DNA of 64,000 nucleotides from Henriciella sp. (GTDB taxonomy: Bacteria; Pseudomonadota; Alphaproteobacteria; Caulobacterales; Hyphomonadaceae), in NCBI GenBank assembly GCA_017642885.1, contig JAEPOM010000009.1, positions 62,001 to 126,000 on the forward strand. The letters are read 5' to 3'. Positions 44,075 to 51,329 of the stretch are shown piece by piece. Each line of letters opens with the position of its first letter. Within the stretch, counting starts at the first letter, position 1. The notes below the pieces were generated by a model. It searched no databases and was not told the origin of the DNA. It saw only the letters and a list, made by a program, of their open reading frames with translations. The translations under genes and the position numbers were made by a program.

Positions 44075-44308
44075 CTAGAACCGGCCAAACATACCGTGTT
44101 CAGGGCCCGTCTCCACGCCGATCAGGTTCATCAGGTGGACGACGACGAGGAACACGCCGAACACGCAGCCGATCATCACCAGGCCCCATGGCACCTGGTG
44201 AGGTCGCTGATCCTTCTTGCGAACCGTGCCGAGCTTGGACTGCGCAAACACGCCCAGAACAATCAGGCCCGTCGCGAGGCTGAGGCTTATGATCCAGTCG
44301 AATAGTAT
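44075..44308 (-). CDS. Small conserved-type membrane protein with apparent AUA start
   Basis: About 77 residues with two membrane helices (IISLSLATGLIVLGVFA and LVMIGCVFGVFLVVVHLMNL), a basic loop between them (SKLGTVRKKDQRPHQ) and an acidic/Gly C-terminus. It reads from a codon ATA at 44308 (LFDWII follows); no ATG, GTG or TTG is available upstream before the in-frame TGA at 44324-44326. A GGAG sequence lies 8 bases before the ATA. The gene overlaps the end of the glycosyltransferase by 22 bases. It resembles a small alphaproteobacterial family known to me only by its general pattern; the start is uncertain. Confidence 0.6.
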   Translation of the reverse strand: MLFDWIISLSLATGLIVLGVFAQSKLGTVRKKDQRPHQVPWGLVMIGCVFGVFLVVVHLMNLIGVETGPEHGMFGRF

Positions 44309-45786
44309 GTCCGTGGCTCCGCATCATGAGGGTGATGCGGGGTCTTTGCCCAGAAAAATGGCTTGTTCGCAAGCTCCCAAAGCGCACGATATGCAGCGAG
44401 GCTATGTAGCGGCCAGTAGAGCGGGCGCGTCGCAATTGCCAGAAGACGGGTCCAGCTCCATCTTCCCGGTGCAATCAGGTCGCCAAACAGCCCAACGCCG
44501 AGCCCCGCAATCAGTAGTCCCAGTCCCGCTTGGCCGATTTCGAGGTGCCCGGACCAAACCGCTAATGCGACTAAGGCGGCGCATGGCGCGTGGACGAGCG
44601 GGGCGAGGATCGCGCCGCCCAGCGTGAGCTGCGCCACCAGGAACTGAACAAGCCCCATCTGGCGGAGCGTTGTTGCGGGATCTCGCATCAGGACCAACCA
44701 GGTTTGCAAATACCCTTTCAACCAGCGACTGCGCTGCGCGTACCAGACACCAAACTCTGTCGGCGCTGATTCAAAAGTGGGTGCCGGAATGGTTTCAATC
44801 ATCAGCCCGGCTCTGGCCAATCGAATTCCCAGATCCGCGTCTTCAGTGACATTCCAGGCATCCCATCCGCCGGCGGCCAGAAGGGCTTCTCGCCGAAAAT
44901 GGTTGCTCGTCCCACCCAACAGGATTGGCATATCGTGCAGCGACAGGCTGGGCAAAAGCAGTCCGAACTGAACATCATATTCAAGCGCCCATTGCGCTGC
45001 GATCCAGTTTGACCCTCCATTCACGGCAACCAAAGGTGCCTGGACGCAGACTGTGTGATCGGGGGCGTTCTCGAACAGGGCGTAAGACTGATGGAGTTGG
45101 TCAGGATGGGGGAGATCCTCGACATCGTAAACCGTTACATACGTTCCGCGCGCCAGCGCGAGGCCATGGTTCAAAGCGTTCGGTTTGGTTTTCGGTCCTC
45201 CCGGCGGAACGATAATGAGCCGGGTCGAATCGGAAAACCCTGCCACTTGCGCGGCTTGCAGGGTTTCCGGATCGCCCGCTTCCAGCAGAAGGAACACTTC
45301 TAGTTTGTCGTTCGGCCACGATACGGCGTCGAGGGCGTCTGCCAGCTGACGCATCATTCCGGCTTCTTCGTAGGCGGCGACCAGGATCGAATAGGTGGGG
45401 AGATCCTCAGCAAGGGCGCTTGGAACATGTGGCGGACTGGGGAGAAGCCTCAGACCCAACCCGGTTAGAACGAGCACAAGGCGGAACAGGATCAGAGCGC
45501 TGAACAGGGTCAGAAACACACATGAAAGCGCCAGAGCGGTGAGGACAGGTTGCAAGATTCCAAGCGACCCGATCGCGGCGACGCCAATATTGATAAGCGC
45601 TAGCTGGCGGGGTTGGATGCCGGTGCGAAAAGAATACGTCTCGAGCGGAGCTGGGAGGATCGCGGCAAGGTCTGGCGTCGGCGTGTCAGACCAAAGGGAG
45701 CGCCTGAGTAAATATGTCAGGTATTCTTCTATATTGGGGGTATTTCTGTAATTTAGACCAAATTTATTATTTACAGATTTCGGCAT
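44287..45786 (-). CDS. Family 2 glycosyltransferase, processive membrane type
   Basis: A 499-residue membrane-embedded GT2 (cellulose synthase-like). N-terminal helices (VLTALALSCVFLTLFSALILF) precede the catalytic domain with YSILVAAYEEAGMM, DVEDLPHPDQLHQ (DxD-type), EDADLGIRLARAG (base) and QRSRWLKGY (QxxRW). C-terminal helices close the channel. It probably makes a polysaccharide or glycolipid. No ribosome site is evident at the ATG at 45786, and the 5' end lies in AT-rich DNA. The small membrane protein gene overlaps its 3' end. Confidence 0.87.
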   Translation of the reverse strand: MPKSVNNKFGLNYRNTPNIEEYLTYLLRRSLWSDTPTPDLAAILPAPLETYSFRTGIQPRQLALINIGVAAIGSLGILQPVLTALALSCVFLTLFSALILFRLVLVLTGLGLRLLPSPPHVPSALAEDLPTYSILVAAYEEAGMMRQLADALDAVSWPNDKLEVFLLLEAGDPETLQAAQVAGFSDSTRLIIVPPGGPKTKPNALNHGLALARGTYVTVYDVEDLPHPDQLHQSYALFENAPDHTVCVQAPLVAVNGGSNWIAAQWALEYDVQFGLLLPSLSLHDMPILLGGTSNHFRREALLAAGGWDAWNVTEDADLGIRLARAGLMIETIPAPTFESAPTEFGVWYAQRSRWLKGYLQTWLVLMRDPATTLRQMGLVQFLVAQLTLGGAILAPLVHAPCAALVALAVWSGHLEIGQAGLGLLIAGLGVGLFGDLIAPGRWSWTRLLAIATRPLYWPLHSLAAYRALWELANKPFFWAKTPHHPHDAEPRTYYSTGS

Positions 45787-45895
45787 ACATAAATATTGAA
45801 TTGCATATAATTGTGCGCAAGCATCTGATGGTTGAATTTGCTCTAACAATTACTCAGCTGTGGACAAATGCATCCAGATGTTCTATAAATGTTCC

Positions 45896-46804
45896 ATGAG
45901 TGGCGTACATATCCTCTGGTTTCGAAACGATTTGCGTGTGCACGATCACGCGCCCTTGCGGGCTGTGTGTCTCGCGGCGGCGCGGGATGGCGGGCGTGTT
46001 GTGCCGCTCTTTATTTCCGAGGTGGATGCCCCGCACAGCTCATTTCTGAGCCGGAGCCTCAAGGATCTAGACGCCGCGTTAGATCAGCGGGGGGCGAGCT
46101 TACATTTTCGATCAGGTGATCCGGTTGCTGTCCTGTCTGATTTACACCGGGCGGAGCATGTTCTCAGTGTTTACAGGCATGAGTCCGTGGTGCCGGAACC
46201 GTGCGACGCACAAGTCGAGGCCTGGTGTATGCGAGCCGGCGTGGCGCTCCGAACCTTCTCCCAGTTTGGCCCTGAGCAGGCCCCGCGCCCGGGTGGGTCG
46301 CCAGCGGCGGCGTGGGACGAGTTCATGGCCGCGCCGCGGCATGAAGCGCCAGCTGAGCTACCGGCCGCGCAAGTCGGCATTGGGCATCGCCCGATCTCGC
46401 AAACACTGTCGGAAGACTCAACCAGCCATCTGAAAGGTGGACGCAAAGCCGCGATCGAGTTGCTGAAACGTTTGTTGGGGCCCGTATCTGATCTCAGCCA
46501 GGTCGCAGCGTCCGAAACAATGGCGCCGGCCTCCCATTTCGATCAGCTCGCTCCGTATCTCAATCTGGGAGTCATCTCGATCAAGGAAACCTGGCAAGCG
46601 GCTGTAACGGCGCGCAACCAGTATCTATCCGCAGGGCAGGATATTCGCGCGGCGCGCATGACCGAGCTCATCCGGGGCTTGCCCAGCTTCTATCATATGC
46701 GGTCACGGCGTGCGCCAGCGGCTGGTCTAAACCAACGGGATGGTGGCAGCTCAGATGGGAGTCGGCAATTATCGCTGGACCTCGGGCAGACTGGTACCGA
46801 CTGA
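45896..46804 (+). CDS. Truncated photolyase/cryptochrome-like protein
   Basis: About 302 residues. The N-terminal photolyase alpha/beta domain is clear: HILWFRNDLRVHDHAPLRAV, VVPLFISEVDAP and LHRAEHVLSVYRHESVVPEP. The C-terminal FAD domain is cut short: SHFDQLAPYLNLGVISIKE and MTELIRGLPSFYHM appear, but the sequence ends soon after, whereas photolyases have about 470-500 residues and need the later Trp/Asn core to hold FAD. Degradation or a non-repair role is likely. The start is taken at 45896; an in-frame start at 45860 is possible. Confidence 0.75.
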   Translation: MSGVHILWFRNDLRVHDHAPLRAVCLAAARDGGRVVPLFISEVDAPHSSFLSRSLKDLDAALDQRGASLHFRSGDPVAVLSDLHRAEHVLSVYRHESVVPEPCDAQVEAWCMRAGVALRTFSQFGPEQAPRPGGSPAAAWDEFMAAPRHEAPAELPAAQVGIGHRPISQTLSEDSTSHLKGGRKAAIELLKRLLGPVSDLSQVAASETMAPASHFDQLAPYLNLGVISIKETWQAAVTARNQYLSAGQDIRAARMTELIRGLPSFYHMRSRRAPAAGLNQRDGGSSDGSRQLSLDLGQTGTD

Positions 46805-46855
46805 GCAACATGCCCTGAACGGGCAGGAATCTCGCGGTATTTGCAGAAAATTACC

Positions 46856-46893
46856 GAAAAACGATATTCACATATTGAAAAACGATAATATCG
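46856..46893. promoter_or_regulatory. Direct-repeat pair GAAAAACGATA with inverted arms
   Basis: The 11-base sequence GAAAAACGATA occurs at 46856-46866 and again at 46877-46887, exactly 21 bases apart, that is two helical turns. Overlapping inverted arms CGATATT (46862-46868) and AATATCG (46887-46893) are also present. This lies 85-122 bases upstream of the ORF start at 46978 and looks like a cooperative binding site. Confidence 0.5.
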
Positions 46894-46940
46894 GTGTTAA
46901 GTTGATCTTCGTCAGGCAGAACTCAATAGGGTCGTCTGAT

Positions 46941-46954
46941 CCCGGGAGACCGGG
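46941..46954 (+). promoter_or_regulatory. GNRA-type hairpin in the leader of the 62-residue gene
   Basis: CCCGG-GAGA-CCGGG forms a 5-bp all-GC stem with a GAGA (GNRA) tetraloop, 23 bases upstream of the start codon and before the AAGGAT ribosome site. It could stabilise the message or modulate translation. Confidence 0.45.
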
Positions 46955-46977
46955 CCATAATAAAAAGGATAGAAACA

Positions 46978-47166
46978 ATGCAAGCGACTCCCTCCCACGT
47001 CACCCCATCTAACTTCGAGGCTGCAAGCCTTATCAATGCGTCATCCTATGATGGCGAAATTGGTGGTCTTGTCCTGCCAGCGCTCCAAAAAGCTGCCAGC
47101 GATGCTGGCCGCGATCATCTGCTCGTGCGTCGCCGTCGCCGCGGTGGCCGTCGTAGCGCGCGGTAA
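46978..47166 (+). CDS. 62-residue Arg-tailed small protein
   Basis: The product has no recognised family. The N-terminal two thirds (MQATPSHVTPSNFEAASLIN onward) is neutral and helical; the tail after HLLV is very basic (RRRRRGGRRSAR), which suggests nucleic acid binding. An AAGGAT ribosome site lies 6 bases before the ATG. A structured leader upstream and a rho-independent terminator 34 bases after the stop define a compact transcript unit of about 300 bases, supporting expression as a real gene. Confidence 0.55.
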   Translation: MQATPSHVTPSNFEAASLINASSYDGEIGGLVLPALQKAASDAGRDHLLVRRRRRGGRRSAR

Positions 47167-47199
47167 TACGCGCGCGGTTTGGCCCGCTCGGCAGACTCG

Positions 47200-47232
47200 A
47201 AACGTCCCGTGTCTCCCCCGCGGGGCGTTTTT
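47200..47232 (+). terminator. Rho-independent terminator
   Basis: AAACGTCCCG pairs with the GGGGCGTTT region (arms 47201-47209 and 47221-47229, one G-T wobble), with a C-rich loop and a TTTTT run at 47228-47232. It would end the transcript of the 62-residue gene. Confidence 0.7.
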
Positions 47233-47246
47233 CGTAAGCGCTTTTG

Positions 47247-47765
47247 CTAGTTTTGCGAAAAGTCTTTGGGCTTCATGTAGTTTTGAAGCTTGAACTGCGA
47301 CGGCACGAAAGCGCCGTCTTCCGCCGCTTCAAACATCACGACCCCGCCCGTCGGCAGCTTTGCTGAGATGCGAATGGAGGCCTGGTGGTCGACGCTCCCC
47401 GCCTCTCTCAGCAGACTGACGGCGAGATCGTGCAGCCCGGGATTGTGACCGATAATGATCAGTGTTCGGGCGCCGTCATGTTCAGTAATTATGTCCGCAA
47501 TGCCGCGTTCGCCCGCTAGATAAAGATCGTCTTCAAGGACCATTTCGCAAGCGCCGAAAACACCAGACAGATGGCTCCAGGTTTCCCGTGTTCGTCGGGC
47601 CGTGGATAAGACCGCTTTTTCAGGCGACCAACCTTCACCTTTAAGCGCCCTCGCCATGGTCTCAGCGGCCTCATGCCCGACCGGGGTCAGCGCCCGTGCG
47701 AAGTCATCGATCCCTTCCGTCCAGGGTTCGGTTTTCGCATGACGCATGAGAATAAGGCGCTTCAT
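47247..47765 (-). CDS. sixA: SixA-type phosphohistidine phosphatase
   Basis: A 172-residue histidine phosphatase of the SixA clade. The catalytic RHG-like motif LILMRHAKTEPW and the second His in LIIIGHNPGLHDLAV are present. SixA dephosphorylates histidine-containing phosphotransfer proteins. I choose the ATG at 47765, preceded by AAGGA; the TTG one codon earlier is unlikely. It is convergent with the short transcript unit. Confidence 0.88.
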   Translation of the reverse strand: MKRLILMRHAKTEPWTEGIDDFARALTPVGHEAAETMARALKGEGWSPEKAVLSTARRTRETWSHLSGVFGACEMVLEDDLYLAGERGIADIITEHDGARTLIIIGHNPGLHDLAVSLLREAGSVDHQASIRISAKLPTGGVVMFEAAEDGAFVPSQFKLQNYMKPKDFSQN

Positions 47766-47888
47766 CAAACATCCTTCGATATCGTGCAGGAAAACTAAAC
47801 CTGCGAGTCAGGGTTGGGCCGTTGGAACCCTCCCGCATAGGCCCCACTTTCGCTCTAGAAATCAAGCCAATTTACAAGGAGAAGTCAG

Positions 47889-48524
47889 ATGAGCCTGCTG
47901 CTCGGTGACACCGCACCCGACTTCGAAACCGATACTACACAAGGCCGAATCCGATTCCATGACTGGATCGGTGATGATTGGGTCGTGTTTTTCTCTCATC
48001 CCGCTGACTTTACCCCGGTTTGCACGACCGAGCTTGGCTACACAGCGAAGCTAAAGGACAAGCTCGCCGCGCGCGGTGCGAAAGCTCTGGTTATTTCAGT
48101 CGATACTGTCGAGGCTCACAAGAAGTGGATCGAGGATATCGAGGACACGCAAGGCGCCGACGTCAATTTCCCGATCATTGGCGATCCGGAAAAGAAAGTC
48201 GCGACGCTTTACAATATGATTCACCCGAACGCCGACGCGAAAGTCACCGTTCGGGCGGTGTATGTCATCGATAATAACAAGAAAATCCGGGCGTCGATCA
48301 TCTACCCACCATCCGCCGGCCGGAATTTTGATGAGATCCTGCGCCTTATCGACAGCTTGCAGCTGACCGATAATCATAAAGTCGCGACACCCGTGAACTG
48401 GCAGGACGGCGACGATGTGATCATCGTGCCAAGCGTCAGCAATGAAGAAGCCGATAAGCTCTTCCCGAAAGGCTACAAGGAAGTGCGTCCATATTTGCGC
48501 ACGACCCCGCAGCCGAACAAATAG
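47889..48524 (+). CDS. 1-Cys peroxiredoxin (Prx6 type)
   Basis: A 211-residue AhpC/TSA-family peroxidase reducing hydroperoxides in the cytoplasm. The active-site signature HPADFTPVCTTELG has Thr42 and peroxidatic Cys45. No other cysteine is present, which with the long C-terminal domain (VATPVNWQDGDDVIIVPSV, EVRPYLRTTPQP) fits the 1-Cys Prx6 group. An AAGGAG site lies just upstream of the ATG. Confidence 0.95.
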   Translation: MSLLLGDTAPDFETDTTQGRIRFHDWIGDDWVVFFSHPADFTPVCTTELGYTAKLKDKLAARGAKALVISVDTVEAHKKWIEDIEDTQGADVNFPIIGDPEKKVATLYNMIHPNADAKVTVRAVYVIDNNKKIRASIIYPPSAGRNFDEILRLIDSLQLTDNHKVATPVNWQDGDDVIIVPSVSNEEADKLFPKGYKEVRPYLRTTPQPNK

Positions 48525-48546
48525 GCCGGCTGCGCGAGCGTCTGTC

Positions 48547-48933
48547 TCAGGACAATGAGCACGAAAAACTATCGCCGGTTTGGGTTACGGTTACGGTTTC
48601 CCCGCCGGCGACTTTAGTTGCATTCTTGTTGCAGGTGTTTCGGTTGGTTTTGCAGACCTCATCGCCGTCGGCGTAAAACTGCACCTTGCACTGGCCTTTC
48701 CCGTCGCCCGTGCAACCGAGTGAATCGGTTTCACCCGCTGAGACGGATTTCAGCTTCTCTTCGAAGGTACAGAAAGAGTCGTCACCTTTGAAAATGTAGA
48801 CATTGATCTTTGTGTCTGAGTCGTTTGCCACGATGAAGCGCGGCGATGCTTCCGCCTTCAAGGTGACGATGACAAGCGGGAGCAGCAAAACGCAGGCGAC
48901 GGCGGCAAGTCGCGAAACGGGGATTTTTGGCAT
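48547..48933 (-). CDS. Secreted cysteine-rich protein of unknown function
   Basis: About 128 residues. A signal peptide (hydrophobic core AAVACVLLLPLVIV, cleavage near KAEAS) leads into a mature domain with six cysteines (SFCTF, LGCTG, GQCKV, EVCKT, NTCNK, FSCSL), enough for three disulfides. The start at 48933 follows AAGGA by 9 bases; the upstream open frame is discarded. No family is recognised. It is convergent with the peroxiredoxin gene. Confidence 0.7.
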   Translation of the reverse strand: MPKIPVSRLAAVACVLLLPLVIVTLKAEASPRFIVANDSDTKINVYIFKGDDSFCTFEEKLKSVSAGETDSLGCTGDGKGQCKVQFYADGDEVCKTNRNTCNKNATKVAGGETVTVTQTGDSFSCSLS

Positions 48934-49032
48934 GGCGATGATCCTTTTCGGTAAAAGGAGTACGCACCTCATCAGCTCGAACAATTGTCGAATTTGACAG
49001 GTTCCCCGGGGATCCGCCGGGACGCTGCGGCG

Positions 49033-49797
49033 CTAGGCGTGATTCCACCAGGCGACATCCGAAAAGACCCGCAGGTCAAGCTCGTGGGTCCAGGCGCTGC
49101 GATGCTGGGTGGAGAGATGGTAATACGTCTCCGCCATCTGGGCAGGCAACAGAAGCCCATCTTCGGCGCCGCGGGTTTCGCGCAATTTCTGGAACAGTTC
49201 CGGCCCGAGCATTTTGCCGAGCGTATCCGGCGCATCCACCGCACCGTCGACGAGAATGTGTGCGACATGGATGCCCTTGGACGCATATTGCGCGTTCAAG
49301 GTCTGGCACAGCATCCGGCGACCGCCCATCGCAGCCGCATGTGAGTGTTGGCCTTTATTCCCGCGCACTGCTGCTGTCGCCGAGGTGACAAGGATGGTGC
49401 CGCTGCCGCGCTCTTCCATCAAAGGACAGACCGTTTTGGCCAGACGGAACAACCCAAATGTCGCTAGCCGCCAGCCCATTTCAAACGCCTTGTAGCTGGT
49501 ATCTTCCAGGGGACGGTCGCCGATCTGTGCGCCGAGATTGTAGATCACCACTTCGATGGGACCGATATTCTTCTCAACATGCGTGACGGCGTTTTCGATG
49601 GCGTCGTCATCGATTGCATTGAGGAGCAATCCGGTCGCCTCACAGCCTGCGGACTGGATTCCGTCCACCAGTTTGTCGAGGCCTTCTTTATCGCTGCGAC
49701 GACAAAGGACGGCGTGATAGCCTTCACTCGCGAACTTGGCGCCGACCGTCCCGCCAATGCCTGCGCCCGCACCGATCACCAAACAGACTGGTTTCAT
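49033..49797 (-). CDS. Short-chain dehydrogenase/reductase family protein lacking the YxxxK motif
   Basis: A 254-residue Rossmann-fold protein. The cofactor motif is VIGAGAGIGGTVGAKF and the structural YNLGAQI replaces the usual NNAG. Where the catalytic Tyr-x-x-x-Lys is expected the sequence reads HSHAAAMGGRRM, without Tyr or Lys; the Ser (VTSATAAVRG) is kept. It belongs to a subset of SDRs known without the classical tetrad, so its reaction is uncertain. An inverted repeat AGTTC-N7-GAACT lies 15 bases upstream of the start. Confidence 0.85.
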   Translation of the reverse strand: MKPVCLVIGAGAGIGGTVGAKFASEGYHAVLCRRSDKEGLDKLVDGIQSAGCEATGLLLNAIDDDAIENAVTHVEKNIGPIEVVIYNLGAQIGDRPLEDTSYKAFEMGWRLATFGLFRLAKTVCPLMEERGSGTILVTSATAAVRGNKGQHSHAAAMGGRRMLCQTLNAQYASKGIHVAHILVDGAVDAPDTLGKMLGPELFQKLRETRGAEDGLLLPAQMAETYYHLSTQHRSAWTHELDLRVFSDVAWWNHA

Positions 49798-49811
49798 CTT
49801 AGATCTCCGTA

Positions 49812-49828
49812 AGTTCTATTTTGGAACT
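49812..49828. promoter_or_regulatory. Inverted repeat AGTTC-N7-GAACT upstream of the SDR gene
   Basis: A short inverted repeat 15-31 bases upstream of the SDR start at 49797, in the promoter-proximal position. It could be an operator, but the arms are only 5 bases. Confidence 0.35.
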
Positions 49829-49900
49829 ATGGTGGAGAATTCAGGGGGCCGTCAATCCTTATTGGGGTAAAGCGTGGTCGTACTTATGCTTAAGAACGGC

Positions 49901-51181
49901 TCACCCTTGCGCGGCTTGCCGGGCGATCAAGGCTTCGACGAAGTTGATGTGACTGCGCAGATGATACAGCTCGTCATTGTACGAGACGGGCACATCAACC
50001 TGGCCCACTTCATATTGAAGCGCCTGTATCTCTGACAGGACAGCCGCGCGCGTTTCTTCGCTTTCGGCTTCAACTCCGCGGCGTTCCAGGTCATGCAGAT
50101 CATTGTACCAGACATAGATCTTGCGCCGGATGCGCCAGCGATAGACCGGCGGCGCCATCTGCACGAGCGGGATCATAAGCGCGACCAGCGGGATCAGGAA
50201 AACCCAGGCCCGCTCGAGGAAGTTCGCCCAACCGAACGAGAAATAGCGCCGCAGAAATGTCGGGCCATTTCGATAATAGCGCCGCGCTTCGTCTGAAAGT
50301 GGCAGATCGGTTCGTGTCTCATCCGGAAACGTCTTGGCACGCGTCAGGATTGAGCCGCCGCTATGGATTTCCTCTGCGGCCTCAAGCAAGACTGATTGGA
50401 GCGCCGGGTGCAGGTCCCTGTCGACGCCGAGCTGCGCAATCGCAGAAATCAGTTGAACATCGCCGGACGGAATATCCCTGTCCATGTCGACCACCCCGTC
50501 AAACAAAGTCAGCGGCGCGAGTGCGTCATCGCGCATGGACAACCCCTGGGCGCGCCGCACACCAATCAGGCGCGTTGTCGGATCGTTGAGCAGTCGCTGG
50601 ACATAGCCTGCGCCGACGCCGGCAGTGAACACGGCGGCTTCAACCTCACCATTCAGCAGGGCTGTTGCAGCATCACTGCCGGAGAGCGGAACAATATCGA
50701 GCCAGTCGCCGCCCCATTCTTCCTGAAGCCGTTCCGTCATCGCCCGCGTCCCCGAGCCGGGCGCGCCGCCTGCGATCCTCACAGTCTCGAGGTCACCAAA
50801 ATCGGTGGACAGGAGAGACAATTGATCCGATCGCGTGAAGATCCAGAACGGTTCGGCAAACATGCCGCCAAGCGATTCGAGATTCTGAAGCGACTCAGCG
50901 CTCGCGAGACCGCCCTGCAGGAGTGCAACGTCTGCCTCGCCCGCATTGAGCAGGGAATAGTTCTCAATCGTGCCTTTTGTTTCCAGAATCTCGACCTCGA
51001 TGCCATGCTTGTCGAGCGTGTCTGCATAGCGCTGCGCAAGCGCATAATATTGCCCGTCGATACTGCCCGCTGCGAACCGCATCTCCATGGGCGGCGGCGG
51101 CGCGACAAACCGCATTGTGATTACCAACAAGATCAAAATGGCCGCGGCGAGCGGGCCGTACACTTTTAGCGCGTCTTTCAT
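49901..51181 (-). CDS. TAXI family TRAP transporter solute-binding-like protein
   Basis: A 426-residue protein with an N-terminal membrane helix (PLAAAILILLVITMRF), a TAXI substrate-binding domain (FAAGSIDGQYYALAQRYADTL, GGAPGSGTRAMTERLQEE, EAAVFTAGVGAGYVQ) and a second C-terminal helix (VFLIPLVALMIPLVQM) with a cytoplasmic tail of about 70 residues. No TRAP permease gene is adjacent. The ligand is unknown. It is divergent from ftsH. Confidence 0.87.
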   Translation of the reverse strand: MKDALKVYGPLAAAILILLVITMRFVAPPPPMEMRFAAGSIDGQYYALAQRYADTLDKHGIEVEILETKGTIENYSLLNAGEADVALLQGGLASAESLQNLESLGGMFAEPFWIFTRSDQLSLLSTDFGDLETVRIAGGAPGSGTRAMTERLQEEWGGDWLDIVPLSGSDAATALLNGEVEAAVFTAGVGAGYVQRLLNDPTTRLIGVRRAQGLSMRDDALAPLTLFDGVVDMDRDIPSGDVQLISAIAQLGVDRDLHPALQSVLLEAAEEIHSGGSILTRAKTFPDETRTDLPLSDEARRYYRNGPTFLRRYFSFGWANFLERAWVFLIPLVALMIPLVQMAPPVYRWRIRRKIYVWYNDLHDLERRGVEAESEETRAAVLSEIQALQYEVGQVDVPVSYNDELYHLRSHINFVEALIARQAAQG

Positions 51182-51227
51182 CCATTATCCCTCAAAATCG
51201 CGGCCTGAATCGTGCAATTCATAGCCA

Positions 51228-51289
51228 TAGGTGAAGCTTATGTCACAGATTGCGATGATTTGAGTCGTTTTCATGAAATCCTTCACCTA
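51228..51289. promoter_or_regulatory. Widely spaced inverted repeat upstream of ftsH
   Basis: TAGGTGAAG at 51228-51236 and CTTCACCTA at 51281-51289 are perfect 9-base inverted repeats, 44 bases apart, ending 41 bases before the ftsH start. A folded leader or two spaced sites for one regulator are possible. Confidence 0.4.
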
Positions 51290-51329
51290 TATTATGGGTA
51301 AGCGACTTCACTAACGTTTGGAATGATCG

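Noticed and set aside
46741-46880. Possible continuation of the photolyase gene in another frame (NYRWTSG resembling the FAD-domain Trp motif)
   Set aside because: The similarity is a few residues only; I cannot show a frameshift without an alignment, so I did not extend the gene.
47036-47293. 85-codon hydrophobic frame overlapping the 62-residue gene
   Set aside because: It lacks a ribosome site and runs through the rho-independent terminator at 47200-47232, unlike the in-frame 62-residue ORF.
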